Positions 29,149 through 38,025 of a stretch of 64,000 nucleotides of DNA are shown piece after piece; position 1 is the first letter of the stretch; each line of letters begins with the position of its first letter. Position numbers and translations under genes: made by a program. Below the pieces are notes generated by a model. It saw only the letters and a list, made by a program, of their open reading frames with translations, did not search any database and had not been told where the DNA came from. Source of the stretch: Sphingobacteriia bacterium (GTDB taxonomy: Bacteria > Pseudomonadota > Alphaproteobacteria > Rickettsiales > 33-17); the NCBI GenBank assembly GCA_017304685.1, contig JAFKLR010000003.1, positions 1-64,000 of the forward strand, in the 5' to 3' direction.

Positions 29149-29637
29149 ATGTCTAAATATAAGATTTTAGGGCCGTACGAAAAAAAAATTGAAGGTCAGT
29201 CAAGTATAAGAGTATTTGAAATAAATATTGATAATAGATCTATTGGCTCAATCCAGATTCAATTAGTAGAATCAAGGCAACTACCAGAAATTAAAAAAAA
29301 ATATAGCGAATTTATAGAAGAATTTGAAACTCAAATTTTTTCAGTGTTTGGAAATTTATTTTATAAATTATATAAAAGTAATTTCTCGAAGCTTGGTATA
29401 ACTATTTCAAGTGATTCAAAAAGTGCTTTTACTTTTGAATTTTTTGGTTCTTATTCAAGTAATGAAGTTAATTTTGAAGAGATTGCAAGATCATTTTTAA
29501 GTCAAGTTGCACCTTATAATGAAGGCTTAAAAGAATTTGAAAAACTTGTAGCCCAAGATAAAAAAACAGATCTCCAGCATAATTCAAGAGCATTCTACGA
29601 TAGTCGTGTTAATTACGAACTAAGTGTTACTAAATAA
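29149..29637 (+). CDS. hypothetical protein, 162 residues
   Basis: An unrecognised soluble protein beginning MSKYKI with a strong GGAGG site and a good promoter. The layout (beta strands over residues 1-45, two helices, a strand pair near 90-105, then an ending helix FEEIARSFLSQVA) resembles the two paralogues at 16643 and 17205, and MSKYKI is shared with the first. The relation is only suggested by eye. A stable hairpin follows the stop. Confidence 0.75.
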   Translation: MSKYKILGPYEKKIEGQSSIRVFEINIDNRSIGSIQIQLVESRQLPEIKKKYSEFIEEFETQIFSVFGNLFYKLYKSNFSKLGITISSDSKSAFTFEFFGSYSSNEVNFEEIARSFLSQVAPYNEGLKEFEKLVAQDKKTDLQHNSRAFYDSRVNYELSVTK

Positions 29638-29643
29638 AGTTTA

Positions 29644-29673
29644 GGTTAGGCTAATCTACAAATTAGCCTAACC
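29644..29673. terminator. perfect 12-bp hairpin between convergent genes
   Basis: GGTTAGGCTAAT (29644-29655) and its exact complement at 29662-29673 flank a 6-base loop, starting 7 bases after the stop. There is no T run on either side, so it may act as a 3'-end stabiliser or a Rho-assisted stop rather than a classical terminator. Confidence 0.5.
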
Positions 29674-29775
29674 ACTAGTTTACAAATTAAGAATTAAATT
29701 TTAATACTTAAGAAATGAATATAGCAAAAAGATTTACTGCTATCAAACCTCATTATATTCAAAAATTTGATATTT

Positions 29776-30801
29776 TTACGTAAATAGAATATCACTTAAA
29801 TTTTTTCTAAAATTCTCTAATGTAGAATGTTCTTTAATAAAATTTATAGAATTTGTCGATATAGTTTTATATTCTTCTTTTTCATTTATTAAATATAAAA
29901 TCTTTTCTGCAAATTCTTTCGCATTACCATAATTTACTAATAATCCATTTTTTTCATTTTGAATTATAAATTCAGGTCCAGGCGTGTTAGTTGCAATTAC
30001 AGGAATTCCATAACTCATGGCTTCAGTTACAACTAAACCATAAGCTTCAAATTTTGATGGTAAACAAAAAATATCAAGTGATTTAAAAAATGCTTCTTTA
30101 TTTTCTATCCAATCTAATAATTCAATTGTTTCTTCTAAATTTAAAGAATAAATTTTCGTTTTAAGAGAATTATTTAAAGGCCCGTTACCCCCAATAATAA
30201 CTTTAAATTTCTGTTTTAAAATTTTATGAAGTTCAAAAATAACATCAATAAAAAATTCATAACCTTTTTCTTTATCAAGTCTTCCAAGGGAGCCAATGAC
30301 TACTTGTTCTTTATTAGTTATATTTTTTGGCAAAATATTTTGGGGAATATAGGAGAGGGGATGATGAATTACTGAAACATTAGTGAAATTATTTTTTAAG
30401 TACTCATCTTTAATTTTATTGTTAAAAGTAATTATATGTTCAGCTAAAAAAAGTTTTTTATATGATATGCCATGATTAACCCCTATTACTTTACAATTCT
30501 TAGGCTTAGTTAAATGGATAATTTTTTGCAATTTTCCATTATGAATAAAAATGAATTTAGGTTTAAGTATTCTTAAAATAATAAAAAAATATATGGTACT
30601 AAAAGGAGAAAATACATGCCTTGCATATCTAACAAAAGGGTTGGAAATAATATTATCTAAGGAATTTGAAAATTTTTTTTTATTAGGAACTATATTATAA
30701 ACTTTATAATTAAACTCCTTAAGAGTTTTAGCAAAATTTATAAATGAAACTTTAACTCCACCTTCACTGTTATGATATGTAATATTAAGTATAGTATTCA
30801 T
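29776..30801 (-). CDS. glycosyltransferase, GT4 family
   Basis: A 341-residue GT-B enzyme. The C-terminal domain has VIGSLGRLDKEKGYEF (donor-binding loop) and PSKFEAYGLVVTEAMSYGIPVIAT, the E-x7-E motif of GT4. The N-terminal half has EGGVKVSFINFAKTL, typical for the first loop. It probably works on surface polysaccharide or lipid glycosylation; acceptor and donor are unknown. Confidence 0.9.
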   Translation of the reverse strand: MNTILNITYHNSEGGVKVSFINFAKTLKEFNYKVYNIVPNKKKFSNSLDNIISNPFVRYARHVFSPFSTIYFFIILRILKPKFIFIHNGKLQKIIHLTKPKNCKVIGVNHGISYKKLFLAEHIITFNNKIKDEYLKNNFTNVSVIHHPLSYIPQNILPKNITNKEQVVIGSLGRLDKEKGYEFFIDVIFELHKILKQKFKVIIGGNGPLNNSLKTKIYSLNLEETIELLDWIENKEAFFKSLDIFCLPSKFEAYGLVVTEAMSYGIPVIATNTPGPEFIIQNEKNGLLVNYGNAKEFAEKILYLINEKEEYKTISTNSINFIKEHSTLENFRKNLSDILFT

Positions 30802-30919
30802 AAATAAATTAGCCTTTTTAAAAGCATAGAGAGTATTTTATACAAAATAATTCTTTACTAGAAATAATTCCAGTTTTTTTATAATTTAGACTTAAACGTA
30901 ATAAAGTAAATTTTGATGA

Positions 30920-31726
30920 TTAAAGATGTATTATAAAATCTGAAATAACATCATTAATTTCATCAAATTTACTTAACCATGGAAAGTGTCCAGCATCTTC
31001 TAAAATAACTTTTTGAATATTTTCTCTATTAAAATCATTATAGTCATCAAATAATTTTATCGGTAACAATCTATCATCTTTGCTTCCAATTAAAATTGTA
31101 GGAAGTTCTTTAGGAGACCATTTATATTTATAACTTGGATGAAAAACTGTATCTCCCCATAACCTTGCTTGAGTATTATAAGAGTAAACTTCTAATAATT
31201 CTCTACCCTGTTGTTCTTCATGAGGTAAAAATAAGTAAGGTATGCTTGCATAAAATATATTTTCTACATTCTTATCTGTTGGGTTAATATAGAATTGCAT
31301 ATAAGTTTCGTTAATATTTGGTAATTTATATTCTATAGCAGTTTTACCTAAGGTCTCCATCCAGCTTTTATCAGGAGCGCTATTCATAATTATTAAGCCG
31401 GTTAACTTACTTTCTAATTCAGGTATAGTTAAAGTAAACATTCCACTAAAAGAATGGGTAACTAATACGCAAGGTCTTAAATCTTCTGCTATCTTTATAA
31501 TACCTTTTTTCCATTCTTCATATTCAATTTTATTTGTATTACGATTACTGCCATCTCCTGGAAAATCAGCTATAAATAAATTACCAGGTATAGTTAATTT
31601 GCATGCGAAATCAGCTAGATATTCAGAGCCCATTCCCGGACCACCTGGTAAGAAAACTATATTTAAATTATTTTCTGAATCTTCTTTTATTTGGGCGATT
31701 CTATATTGTTCAATAAATCTAATCAT
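30920..31726 (-). CDS. alpha/beta hydrolase
   Basis: A 268-residue alpha/beta-hydrolase. FLPGGPGMGSEYL (residues ~25-37) is the oxyanion loop typical of proline iminopeptidase-like members, Ser92 in VTHSFSGMF is the nucleophile, the acid is in GSKDDRLLP and the His in DAGHFPWLS. No signal peptide. It is the second of three hydrolases on this strand; the substrate is unknown. Confidence 0.88.
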   Translation of the reverse strand: MIRFIEQYRIAQIKEDSENNLNIVFLPGGPGMGSEYLADFACKLTIPGNLFIADFPGDGSNRNTNKIEYEEWKKGIIKIAEDLRPCVLVTHSFSGMFTLTIPELESKLTGLIIMNSAPDKSWMETLGKTAIEYKLPNINETYMQFYINPTDKNVENIFYASIPYLFLPHEEQQGRELLEVYSYNTQARLWGDTVFHPSYKYKWSPKELPTILIGSKDDRLLPIKLFDDYNDFNRENIQKVILEDAGHFPWLSKFDEINDVISDFIIHL

Positions 31727-31755
31727 AATTTACCCTCTTTAGTAATATAAATATA

Positions 31756-32859
31756 TCACTTTAAAAACACTTTCCAAAAATCAATGCCTTTTTGAAAAGC
31801 GAATTTTGAAGTTTGATTTAATAAAATTATAATTCCAGTTTCTTCAGAAGGGATGAATCCTACGAATGATACAATACCGTTAATGTAACCACTATGAAAG
31901 ATTAAATCTTTATTTGGGTATGGTTTGGCTTTTAAAATTCTCCATCCAAGTCCATAATATGAGTCAATTTCTGTTAATGGAATGGGCCAAGTAAGTGGAA
32001 ATTTTTTTAAATCATCATTAATAATATAGGGGGTGAAAAGCTTATTTAAAGTTTCTTGACTAATTAAGTCTGGTCTATAGCCTGATTGTAATTTTAAAAG
32101 CTCAATCATGTTATCTATTGAAGCAAAAACGCCTGCAGACGCTGGAGCAGCTTTTGGATAATAAGGAGGGAAGGGTAAAGCTTTTATTATATTTTTTTTC
32201 TCAATATGAGGATAAGCAATATTAGAATCTGGTTTTATTGGTAATACTTGTAATTCCTTTAAATTTAACACTGAAGATAATTGACTAATGGCATTAGCTA
32301 AATTGGTATTATTAATATTTAATATTTCTTCGGCAGTGCTAAAAAGTATATTGCTATAAAAGTAACAATTATTTGGCTTGCATGCAGGTTTTTGTTGAAT
32401 AATTTTTTTTAGAATTTGTCCTCTTTCCATTCCATCTTCAATTTGCCGATTACCGGTCAATAAATAACCTGTAGTGTGATTTAATATATTTTTTAAATTT
32501 ACTTTATGATGAAGGAAAGATAGCAAGTAGTTTTTTTCAATATCTATTTCATTTCTATCATCTAATAATGCTATTGCAGTTGCAGCTACTGTTTTGGAAA
32601 CAGAAGCTAAAGGGAATAATGTTTTAGAAGTAATTAAAGTTTCTCTTTCGTGACAATAACCAAAGGTATTTTTATATATAACATTTCCTTTGTATAAAAT
32701 AGCAATAGCCCCACCTTGCAATCCTTTTTGATCGTTTTCAAGAGTTTTAATAAAATTTTCTAGATGGGGTAGATTTCTTAAATTATTATCAGCAAATCCA
32801 GGAAGGCTTATAAAAAATATTTTAATTAATATTATTAGTTTAATAGAAAAAAATTTCAT
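31756..32859 (-). CDS. exported serine hydrolase, beta-lactamase/DD-peptidase family
   Basis: A 367-residue protein with a signal peptide (residues 1-23, cleavage after GFA). Ser86-x-x-Lys89 in LASVSKTVAA is the SXXK motif, YSN near residue 180 is the second motif, and HSGYINGIVS near 320 stands for the KTG-type box as in class C/esterase relatives. It acts outside the inner membrane, on wall peptides, D-amino esters or beta-lactams. The downstream VanX-type gene suggests peptidoglycan metabolism, which is inference. Confidence 0.9.
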   Translation of the reverse strand: MKFFSIKLIILIKIFFISLPGFADNNLRNLPHLENFIKTLENDQKGLQGGAIAILYKGNVIYKNTFGYCHERETLITSKTLFPLASVSKTVAATAIALLDDRNEIDIEKNYLLSFLHHKVNLKNILNHTTGYLLTGNRQIEDGMERGQILKKIIQQKPACKPNNCYFYSNILFSTAEEILNINNTNLANAISQLSSVLNLKELQVLPIKPDSNIAYPHIEKKNIIKALPFPPYYPKAAPASAGVFASIDNMIELLKLQSGYRPDLISQETLNKLFTPYIINDDLKKFPLTWPIPLTEIDSYYGLGWRILKAKPYPNKDLIFHSGYINGIVSFVGFIPSEETGIIILLNQTSKFAFQKGIDFWKVFLK

Positions 32860-33034
32860 ATATTCTCATATTCCTTTTAAACGTTAATAAAAAACTTTAA
32901 TGAAAGTTAGTTCAAGGTGTAGAGAAAATCAATAATTTATAAATATAAGGAATAATAAAATGGATCCCCATATTTGTGAATTTTAAACTTTCAAATTACT
33001 TCCAGAAATAAATTTATTATTCTACCAGAATAGG

Positions 33035-33727
33035 TTATTTTTCATTACGGATCTTAAAATTAAAATATGTATTTGGGTAAGGCTCATTGATTAAGGTGAA
33101 ATGCCAAAATTCAGCATTATATGGTTTAAAACCATTGGCAAGCATTATCCTACGTAGTAATTGCCTGTTATTATTCTGTTTAGCGGTTAGACCTTTATAA
33201 TCTATAGCGCTGTAGTCTCCAAAATACATAGGCCCAAAATCAAGCGGTTGATTAGTATTAGTATCAATAATCAACAGATCAAAGGTACTACCTCTACTAT
33301 GAGAAGATTTATTAGCTGCTGCTAATTTACCTAAGATCTCGCTTTTATCAATAGTAGGGTAATATTTTGCTTTAGTTTCTTGATCATCAAGATTATTAAC
33401 CCACCTCTTAATGTGCTCAACTGCTATTACTGGTCTATACGCGTCCCTAATTTGTAAAGAATAATGAGGATATGCTTTTTTCAATATTTTTTGTGCTTTC
33501 ATTATCGCCTGAGCAGCTTGAATAGTGCAGATTGTTTGATTGCCTTCATAACCATCTAGGGGTGCACCAACGGGATTATCATTGGTTGCAAACTCTATAT
33601 ATTGATCTATTGAAGGATCCAATTGATGTAAGTAAACAAAGTTTTTAGGTAAGTTATTAGCTAAAACTATATTCGTTAATATTAATAATATACTCAAACA
33701 CTTTATTAGATATTTCATATAACTCAT
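33035..33727 (-). CDS. D-alanyl-D-alanine dipeptidase, VanX type
   Basis: A 230-residue exported M15D peptidase. The N-terminus is a signal peptide (residues ~1-23); the start could also be the ATG three codons later. RDAYRPVIAVEHI, SSHSRGSTFDL (SxHxxGxxxD zinc site) and AEFWHF (ExWH) give the two His, Asp and catalytic Glu. Without VanH/VanA neighbours it is more likely a wall-recycling enzyme (as DdpX) than a vancomycin determinant. The gene lies just outside the left end of the mobile island. Confidence 0.93.
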   Translation of the reverse strand: MSYMKYLIKCLSILLILTNIVLANNLPKNFVYLHQLDPSIDQYIEFATNDNPVGAPLDGYEGNQTICTIQAAQAIMKAQKILKKAYPHYSLQIRDAYRPVIAVEHIKRWVNNLDDQETKAKYYPTIDKSEILGKLAAANKSSHSRGSTFDLLIIDTNTNQPLDFGPMYFGDYSAIDYKGLTAKQNNNRQLLRRIMLANGFKPYNAEFWHFTLINEPYPNTYFNFKIRNEK

Positions 33728-33802
33728 TGTTTATAAAATTAATATATATTTCCGATTTCTTGAGGAATTTTTCAAATATAATGCTGAATTTGGTAATTTG
33801 TA

Positions 33803-33816
33803 AAGAGTGGCTCCCC
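33803..33816 (+). repeat. left attachment core (attL)
   Basis: AAGAGTGGCTCCCC, identical to 41568-41581. Extending three bases to the left gives 17 bases with one mismatch (33800-33816 against 41565-41581). Read on the minus strand it is the last nine bases of tRNA-Asn including CCA, plus five bases. Confidence 0.85.
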
Positions 33817-33909
33817 ATAATGTACGAATTACGAACTCATAGGCTGGAAGAAGTGATAGGTTTTGGTGGATATTATATGCAAGTACTGAAGAATAATTTT
33901 CAATATTAA
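33817..33909 (+). other. candidate displaced C-terminal coding end of the serine recombinase
   Basis: Immediately inside the left core the frame set by the recombinase (GAG TGG CTC CCC across the core) stays open for 30 codons, reading IMYELRTHRLEEVIGFGGYY and ending MQVLKNNFQY, then TAA at 33907. In the excised circle this would be fused to codon 493 of the recombinase at 40103, giving a 523-residue protein. In the integrated state it has no start of its own that looks used. The call follows from the geometry, not from similarity. Confidence 0.55.
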
Positions 33910-34017
33910 TTGTTATTGAGTATTTTTATGGTAAATTATAAAGAAAATAAATCTAGTTCTAAAATTGAATAAAATATGTTATTAAATACAAATACTAATA
34001 AATATAATAAAGATGTA

Positions 34018-35073
34018 ATGAATAATTTTAAGTTTATAGATTTATTTGCGGGCATCGGTGGTTTCAGAAAAGCCTTTGAAAATAATAATTTTAATTGTGT
34101 TTTTTCATCAGAAATCGATAAAGCATGCCAAGAGGTTTATTACAACAATTATCAAGAAAAGCCTTTTGGCGATATTCAGTTAATAAATCCACTGGACATA
34201 CCTGACCATGATGTATTAACAGCGGGTTTTCCATGTCAGCCATTTAGTATATGTGGAAGAAGAAAAGGATTCGAAGATACTAGAGGTACTCTATTTTTTA
34301 GTATTTGTAAAATATTAGAAGCAAAAAAACCTAAGGTGGCATTACTGGAAAATGTAAAACATTTATTACATCATGACAAAGGCAATACTTTAAAGGTCAT
34401 ATTGAACTCTTTGGAGTATTTAGGTTATCATGTAAGCTTTAAAATTTTAAATGCTATAAATTTTGGGGTCGCTCAAAATAGGGAGAGATTAATTATAATT
34501 GCAACTAAGGATAAAAAATTTCTTTTTGAGAGTATAAATTATTCTTATGAATTCAAGCCTATTAAGTTTTTTCTTGATAAATCTCATACAGATTTCGAAT
34601 TTCTTGATAAGTCGGATTATACCTTAATTAATAGTCCGAAAATTCAATCCTCAGGATTATTTTTTGTAGGATATAGAAATAAAGGAATATGGAAAACAGG
34701 TATAAGACCTAATACTGAACATTTATCACGAGTACATAGACAACCTAACAGAATATATTCTGACCTTGGCGTACACCCAACACTTCCATCTCAAGAAACC
34801 TCTGGCAGATTTTTTATATATTTATCAGATGAAGATAAAGTGAGGAAGCTAACAATTAATGAGTGTTATAGAATTATGGGTTTTCCAGAAAATTTTCAAA
34901 AACATTCGTCTAAATCAGAATCTTATAAACAAATTGGAAATTCCGTTTGTATCCCTATGGTTGAAAGAATAGCTGAAAACATATTAAAATATCATCTTTT
35001 AAATAACGATTATGAATCACAAACTAAAATTAATAGAATTATATCAAATACGCAAAAACTTGAGTGTGCATGA
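34018..35073 (+). CDS. DNA (cytosine-5) methyltransferase
   Basis: A C5-cytosine methyltransferase of 351 residues from the ATG at 34018, which puts motif I (FIDLFAGIGG) at the usual distance from the N-terminus; the frame is open to an ATG at 33976. Motif IV GFPCQPFS holds the catalytic Cys, ENVKHLL is motif VI, QNRERLIII motif VIII and QIGNSVCIPM motif X. The variable region for target recognition lies between ~190 and ~280. It overlaps the restriction gene by 62 bases and should protect the host's own sites. Confidence 0.95.
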   Translation: MNNFKFIDLFAGIGGFRKAFENNNFNCVFSSEIDKACQEVYYNNYQEKPFGDIQLINPLDIPDHDVLTAGFPCQPFSICGRRKGFEDTRGTLFFSICKILEAKKPKVALLENVKHLLHHDKGNTLKVILNSLEYLGYHVSFKILNAINFGVAQNRERLIIIATKDKKFLFESINYSYEFKPIKFFLDKSHTDFEFLDKSDYTLINSPKIQSSGLFFVGYRNKGIWKTGIRPNTEHLSRVHRQPNRIYSDLGVHPTLPSQETSGRFFIYLSDEDKVRKLTINECYRIMGFPENFQKHSSKSESYKQIGNSVCIPMVERIAENILKYHLLNNDYESQTKINRIISNTQKLECA

Positions 35074-36106
35074 AATACCCATAGATATCATTAAAGATAT
35101 TGAGTTAATAGCTGAAAACTGCTATCACCAAAAAGGAGTTTTTACAGTAATAATTACACTTGGAATTCACAAAATATTAAATCCAAATCAGGATATAAGG
35201 CTGCATCAATCAAGTATGGTAGGCGGTTTTTCAGGAAGAAGTATTGATACAAAGTATATTACTCCAACTTTAAAAGAATTAGATTTACCATCTATGGCAG
35301 AAAGCGGATGGTTAACACGTTCTCTTGAACAACCTTATCCTTATAATAAAAATTATAATGGCAAAATTAAAGATGTTAAAGTAAAACAATCCTTTTTAAA
35401 TATTATAGATTACATACAAAATAATGCTATACAATCATCAGAAGTTGTTAAATTACTATTGGATTTAGTAAGCAAAAAAGCAATTGAAAACAAGATTTTA
35501 ATTAAGCCCGTGAATAACGTGGAAAAACTTACTATAAATAATATTCTCACTTTTTTAGAAAATCATTTTAATTATGATTATAAAACTACTGGCGCATCCA
35601 AGCTACCCGTACTTGCATTTTATGCTATTTTTCAAATCATAATTAAAGAAGTTGGAAGGTATAATTCTTGTTATTTAGGTAAGTTGAGTAGTCATACAGC
35701 TTCAGATTTAACATCTAAAAGTTCAGGTGATATAGAAATATTTGATAATCAACATAACTTAATTGAAGCTATTGAAATTAAACATAATAGGTTAATAGAT
35801 TTATCTGTTGTTAGAATAGCCATAGAGAAAATATACAAATTCAATCCCAAAAGATATTGTATTTTTTCTTTTCTGAGTGTTAATAAGAATGAAAATGAAC
35901 TCATTCAAAAAGAAATTAAATTCGTACAACAAAATCATGGCTGCCAAATAATAGTTAACGGCATTATTCCAACCATTAATTATTATTTAAGGTTAATATC
36001 GTCGCTATCAGAATTCATAGAAAATTATAGATTCCTAGTGGAAAGTGATATTGAACTAAAAAAAATACATAAAGAAAAACTTAATGAGTTATTTGGTACT
36101 TTATAA
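35012..36106 (+). CDS. type II restriction endonuclease, probably SacI family
   Basis: A 364-residue protein. GGFSGRSIDTKYITPTLKEL and MAESGWLTRSLEQPYPY near residues 71-111 are segments I associate with the SacI family (GAGCTC cutters), from memory. A PD-(D/E)XK core is visible: Asp240 in SGDIEIFD and Glu255-x-Lys257 in EAIEIKH. The start lies within the methyltransferase's last 21 codons, so methylase is made first and cleavage enzyme follows by coupling. The site specificity is inferred from the family only. Confidence 0.8.
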   Translation: MNHKLKLIELYQIRKNLSVHEIPIDIIKDIELIAENCYHQKGVFTVIITLGIHKILNPNQDIRLHQSSMVGGFSGRSIDTKYITPTLKELDLPSMAESGWLTRSLEQPYPYNKNYNGKIKDVKVKQSFLNIIDYIQNNAIQSSEVVKLLLDLVSKKAIENKILIKPVNNVEKLTINNILTFLENHFNYDYKTTGASKLPVLAFYAIFQIIIKEVGRYNSCYLGKLSSHTASDLTSKSSGDIEIFDNQHNLIEAIEIKHNRLIDLSVVRIAIEKIYKFNPKRYCIFSFLSVNKNENELIQKEIKFVQQNHGCQIIVNGIIPTINYYLRLISSLSEFIENYRFLVESDIELKKIHKEKLNELFGTL

Positions 36107-36130
36107 AAAAAGTAAAATATTAAAATCGTA

Positions 36131-37927
36131 ATGAACCATAACCAACCAGTCTATTTCTCAGACTATTTTAATATTGATAAGTTAAAACTTAAACAATTAG
36201 GTGTTTTTGACCCTATATTGAATTTTGATACCAAAGTTTTTGTTGAACCTCTTTTACTAAAAGAAAGCTCAAATAAAATAATTAAAGAGTCATATAAAAA
36301 CTATACAAAGTTCTTTGCTGACTTACTTACATTATTACAAACATCAACAAGCACAGGTGATAAATGTTGGCGAGCCGCCAAAAAAATGGTCGATTTTCCA
36401 GAATATCCGTTTACGTGCATCGGTTATAGCTCTGGCAATACTGATGGTAGGGGTTCAGGAATTGAATTTAACGACAAAATATTACATAGTGCAATCGAGA
36501 TCATAGATAAGGCCAACGGAAACCCAGAGATTTTCTTATTATTACCTTTGCTCGAAGAGGGCATAGCGGGTGATAGAATAAGCGATATGGTTCAGAATAT
36601 TATTGATGACGATATTTGTAAATATACACAAGATATAATGAATAAACTTGGTTTAGAGGGTAATTGCCGACATTCTACAAGAAATCACAACACCTATAAA
36701 CTTCTCCTTAACCCCTTCTCTAAAAAACCTATAAAACTAATTCCTTATGATATTTTATTAAATCTTCCTGTCGCTGATAATATCGACTCTTTGATTGAGG
36801 AAATGACCTCACATAATACAAGGCTAAGAGACTTAGTTAATAGGGATATTGGTTGTATTTGGTTAGATACCACAAAAGCACAAAGAAAAGCTATTTTATT
36901 AAAGGAGATAAAGAATAATAGAGAATTTTTTATTGAAACTTTAAAAGCTCTTAAAGAATATAAATTTGAACATTATGACCTTGAAACAGACTATGAGGGG
37001 TTATATAAATGGTTAGAAGATAGTCAGGATTTTATCAATTTTGAATTAGCAAAAGAAATCAAAAATTGTCCTGATAATTTGAATTCTTTAGATTTTGCCA
37101 TTACAGCAATTATTAAGCATTTCAAAGATACTATCGAAAATAAAGAAGTTTGGCGTACCTTTTGGACAAAGTGCAATTTAGAATATAAGCATGTTAGGGT
37201 TTATTACTCTCAGATGTTATTTTTTACAGTTTGTAATTCATGGTTAACTTCCCAGGATAGCAATATTAATATAAATCTTATACATTCGACTAAAAATATT
37301 GATCTTGAGTTTAGCGTTTCTGATAAACATCGATTAATTGTACACATAAAACATGCAAATAACCCCACCTTAAAAACATCTTATGAAAAGATATTAGAAA
37401 CTTTCAGAGGTTCAGATAATGAGAAGCATATTTATCTGATAATGAACTTTAAAGAAGAACCCGCAAACCAATTAAAAGAAGTTAAGATCATTGAAAACCC
37501 TATATGTAAAATATTTGAGGTTAATGTGACCAATAGAAATAACACAAAAGAAAACGATTTATGTGCATTCCCAGACTTTGACTGGGGCTTTCCTGAATTT
37601 GAGGATATAAATTTTACAGATGACCGTTATATAAAAGAAAAGCGTAAAGGTGGGGAAAACTCATATCAAGCATATAAACCCCTCCGAGATAAGGTAACAG
37701 AGCTTTGCACAAAAGAACTTGGCAAAAAGAATTATGACTCGGCTAATCTATTATGTAATAAAGTAGCAAATATTATAGAGAAAAAATATCCTCATTTATT
37801 AAATTCATTTCAACCTTATCAAAACCATGAATTTGATGGTAATGATTGGAAAAGACCCACATTTTACAGCTGGTGTAATAATTTATATAAAGCTCATTAT
37901 TCAGCAAAAGAAAATGAGACTGCTTAA
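36131..37927 (+). CDS. unrecognised 598-residue protein with degenerate nuclease-like core
   Basis: The function is unknown. There is no signal peptide or membrane segment. Residues 94-180 (YSSGNTDGRGSGIEFN, PLLEEGIAGDRISDMV) look like the conserved part. Residues ~390-440 read as a PD-(D/E)XK-type unit with Asp391 in DLEFSV, then LIVHIKHANNPTLKTSYEKI, where His405 stands in place of the catalytic Glu and Lys407 is kept; the spacing equals that of the restriction enzyme next door. The C-terminus is charged and rich in aromatic residues. It follows the restriction gene by 24 bases and may be part of the same defence unit. Confidence 0.8.
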   Translation: MNHNQPVYFSDYFNIDKLKLKQLGVFDPILNFDTKVFVEPLLLKESSNKIIKESYKNYTKFFADLLTLLQTSTSTGDKCWRAAKKMVDFPEYPFTCIGYSSGNTDGRGSGIEFNDKILHSAIEIIDKANGNPEIFLLLPLLEEGIAGDRISDMVQNIIDDDICKYTQDIMNKLGLEGNCRHSTRNHNTYKLLLNPFSKKPIKLIPYDILLNLPVADNIDSLIEEMTSHNTRLRDLVNRDIGCIWLDTTKAQRKAILLKEIKNNREFFIETLKALKEYKFEHYDLETDYEGLYKWLEDSQDFINFELAKEIKNCPDNLNSLDFAITAIIKHFKDTIENKEVWRTFWTKCNLEYKHVRVYYSQMLFFTVCNSWLTSQDSNININLIHSTKNIDLEFSVSDKHRLIVHIKHANNPTLKTSYEKILETFRGSDNEKHIYLIMNFKEEPANQLKEVKIIENPICKIFEVNVTNRNNTKENDLCAFPDFDWGFPEFEDINFTDDRYIKEKRKGGENSYQAYKPLRDKVTELCTKELGKKNYDSANLLCNKVANIIEKKYPHLLNSFQPYQNHEFDGNDWKRPTFYSWCNNLYKAHYSAKENETA

Positions 37928-37981
37928 TGTATAACCACTAGTGGCTATACATTATCACTAGTGAACGGTTATCTATACATT
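37926..37981. promoter_or_regulatory. palindrome cluster, candidate operator of the recombinase operon
   Basis: A 28-bp near-perfect palindrome (37926-37953, 13 of 14 pairs) is centred on CCACTAGTGG. A second palindrome TCACTAGTGA lies at 37955-37964, its centre exactly 20 bases from the first, and TATACATT recurs at 37946-37953 and 37974-37981. Two equal cores two helical turns apart suggest cooperative binding of a dimeric regulator. It sits between the 598-residue protein gene and the small genes leading to the recombinases; the first palindrome could also form a hairpin. Confidence 0.55.
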
Positions 37982-38025
37982 TCATATTACAATAAAATTA
38001 GCGCATAACTTAACAATTATGGGCT

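Noticed and set aside
29644..29673. Classical intrinsic terminator after the 162-residue gene
   Set aside because: The stem is perfect but no T tract follows on either strand, so I list it only as a hairpin of uncertain role.
33035..33727. Vancomycin-resistance cassette
   Set aside because: No VanH, VanA-type ligase or VanRS genes are near; a single exported VanX-type dipeptidase alone does not give resistance.
33727..33802. Upstream part of a 60-codon frame that begins at 33727
   Set aside because: It lies outside the island, has no ribosome-binding site and no recognisable sequence. Only the portion inside the left core is of interest, as the displaced recombinase end.
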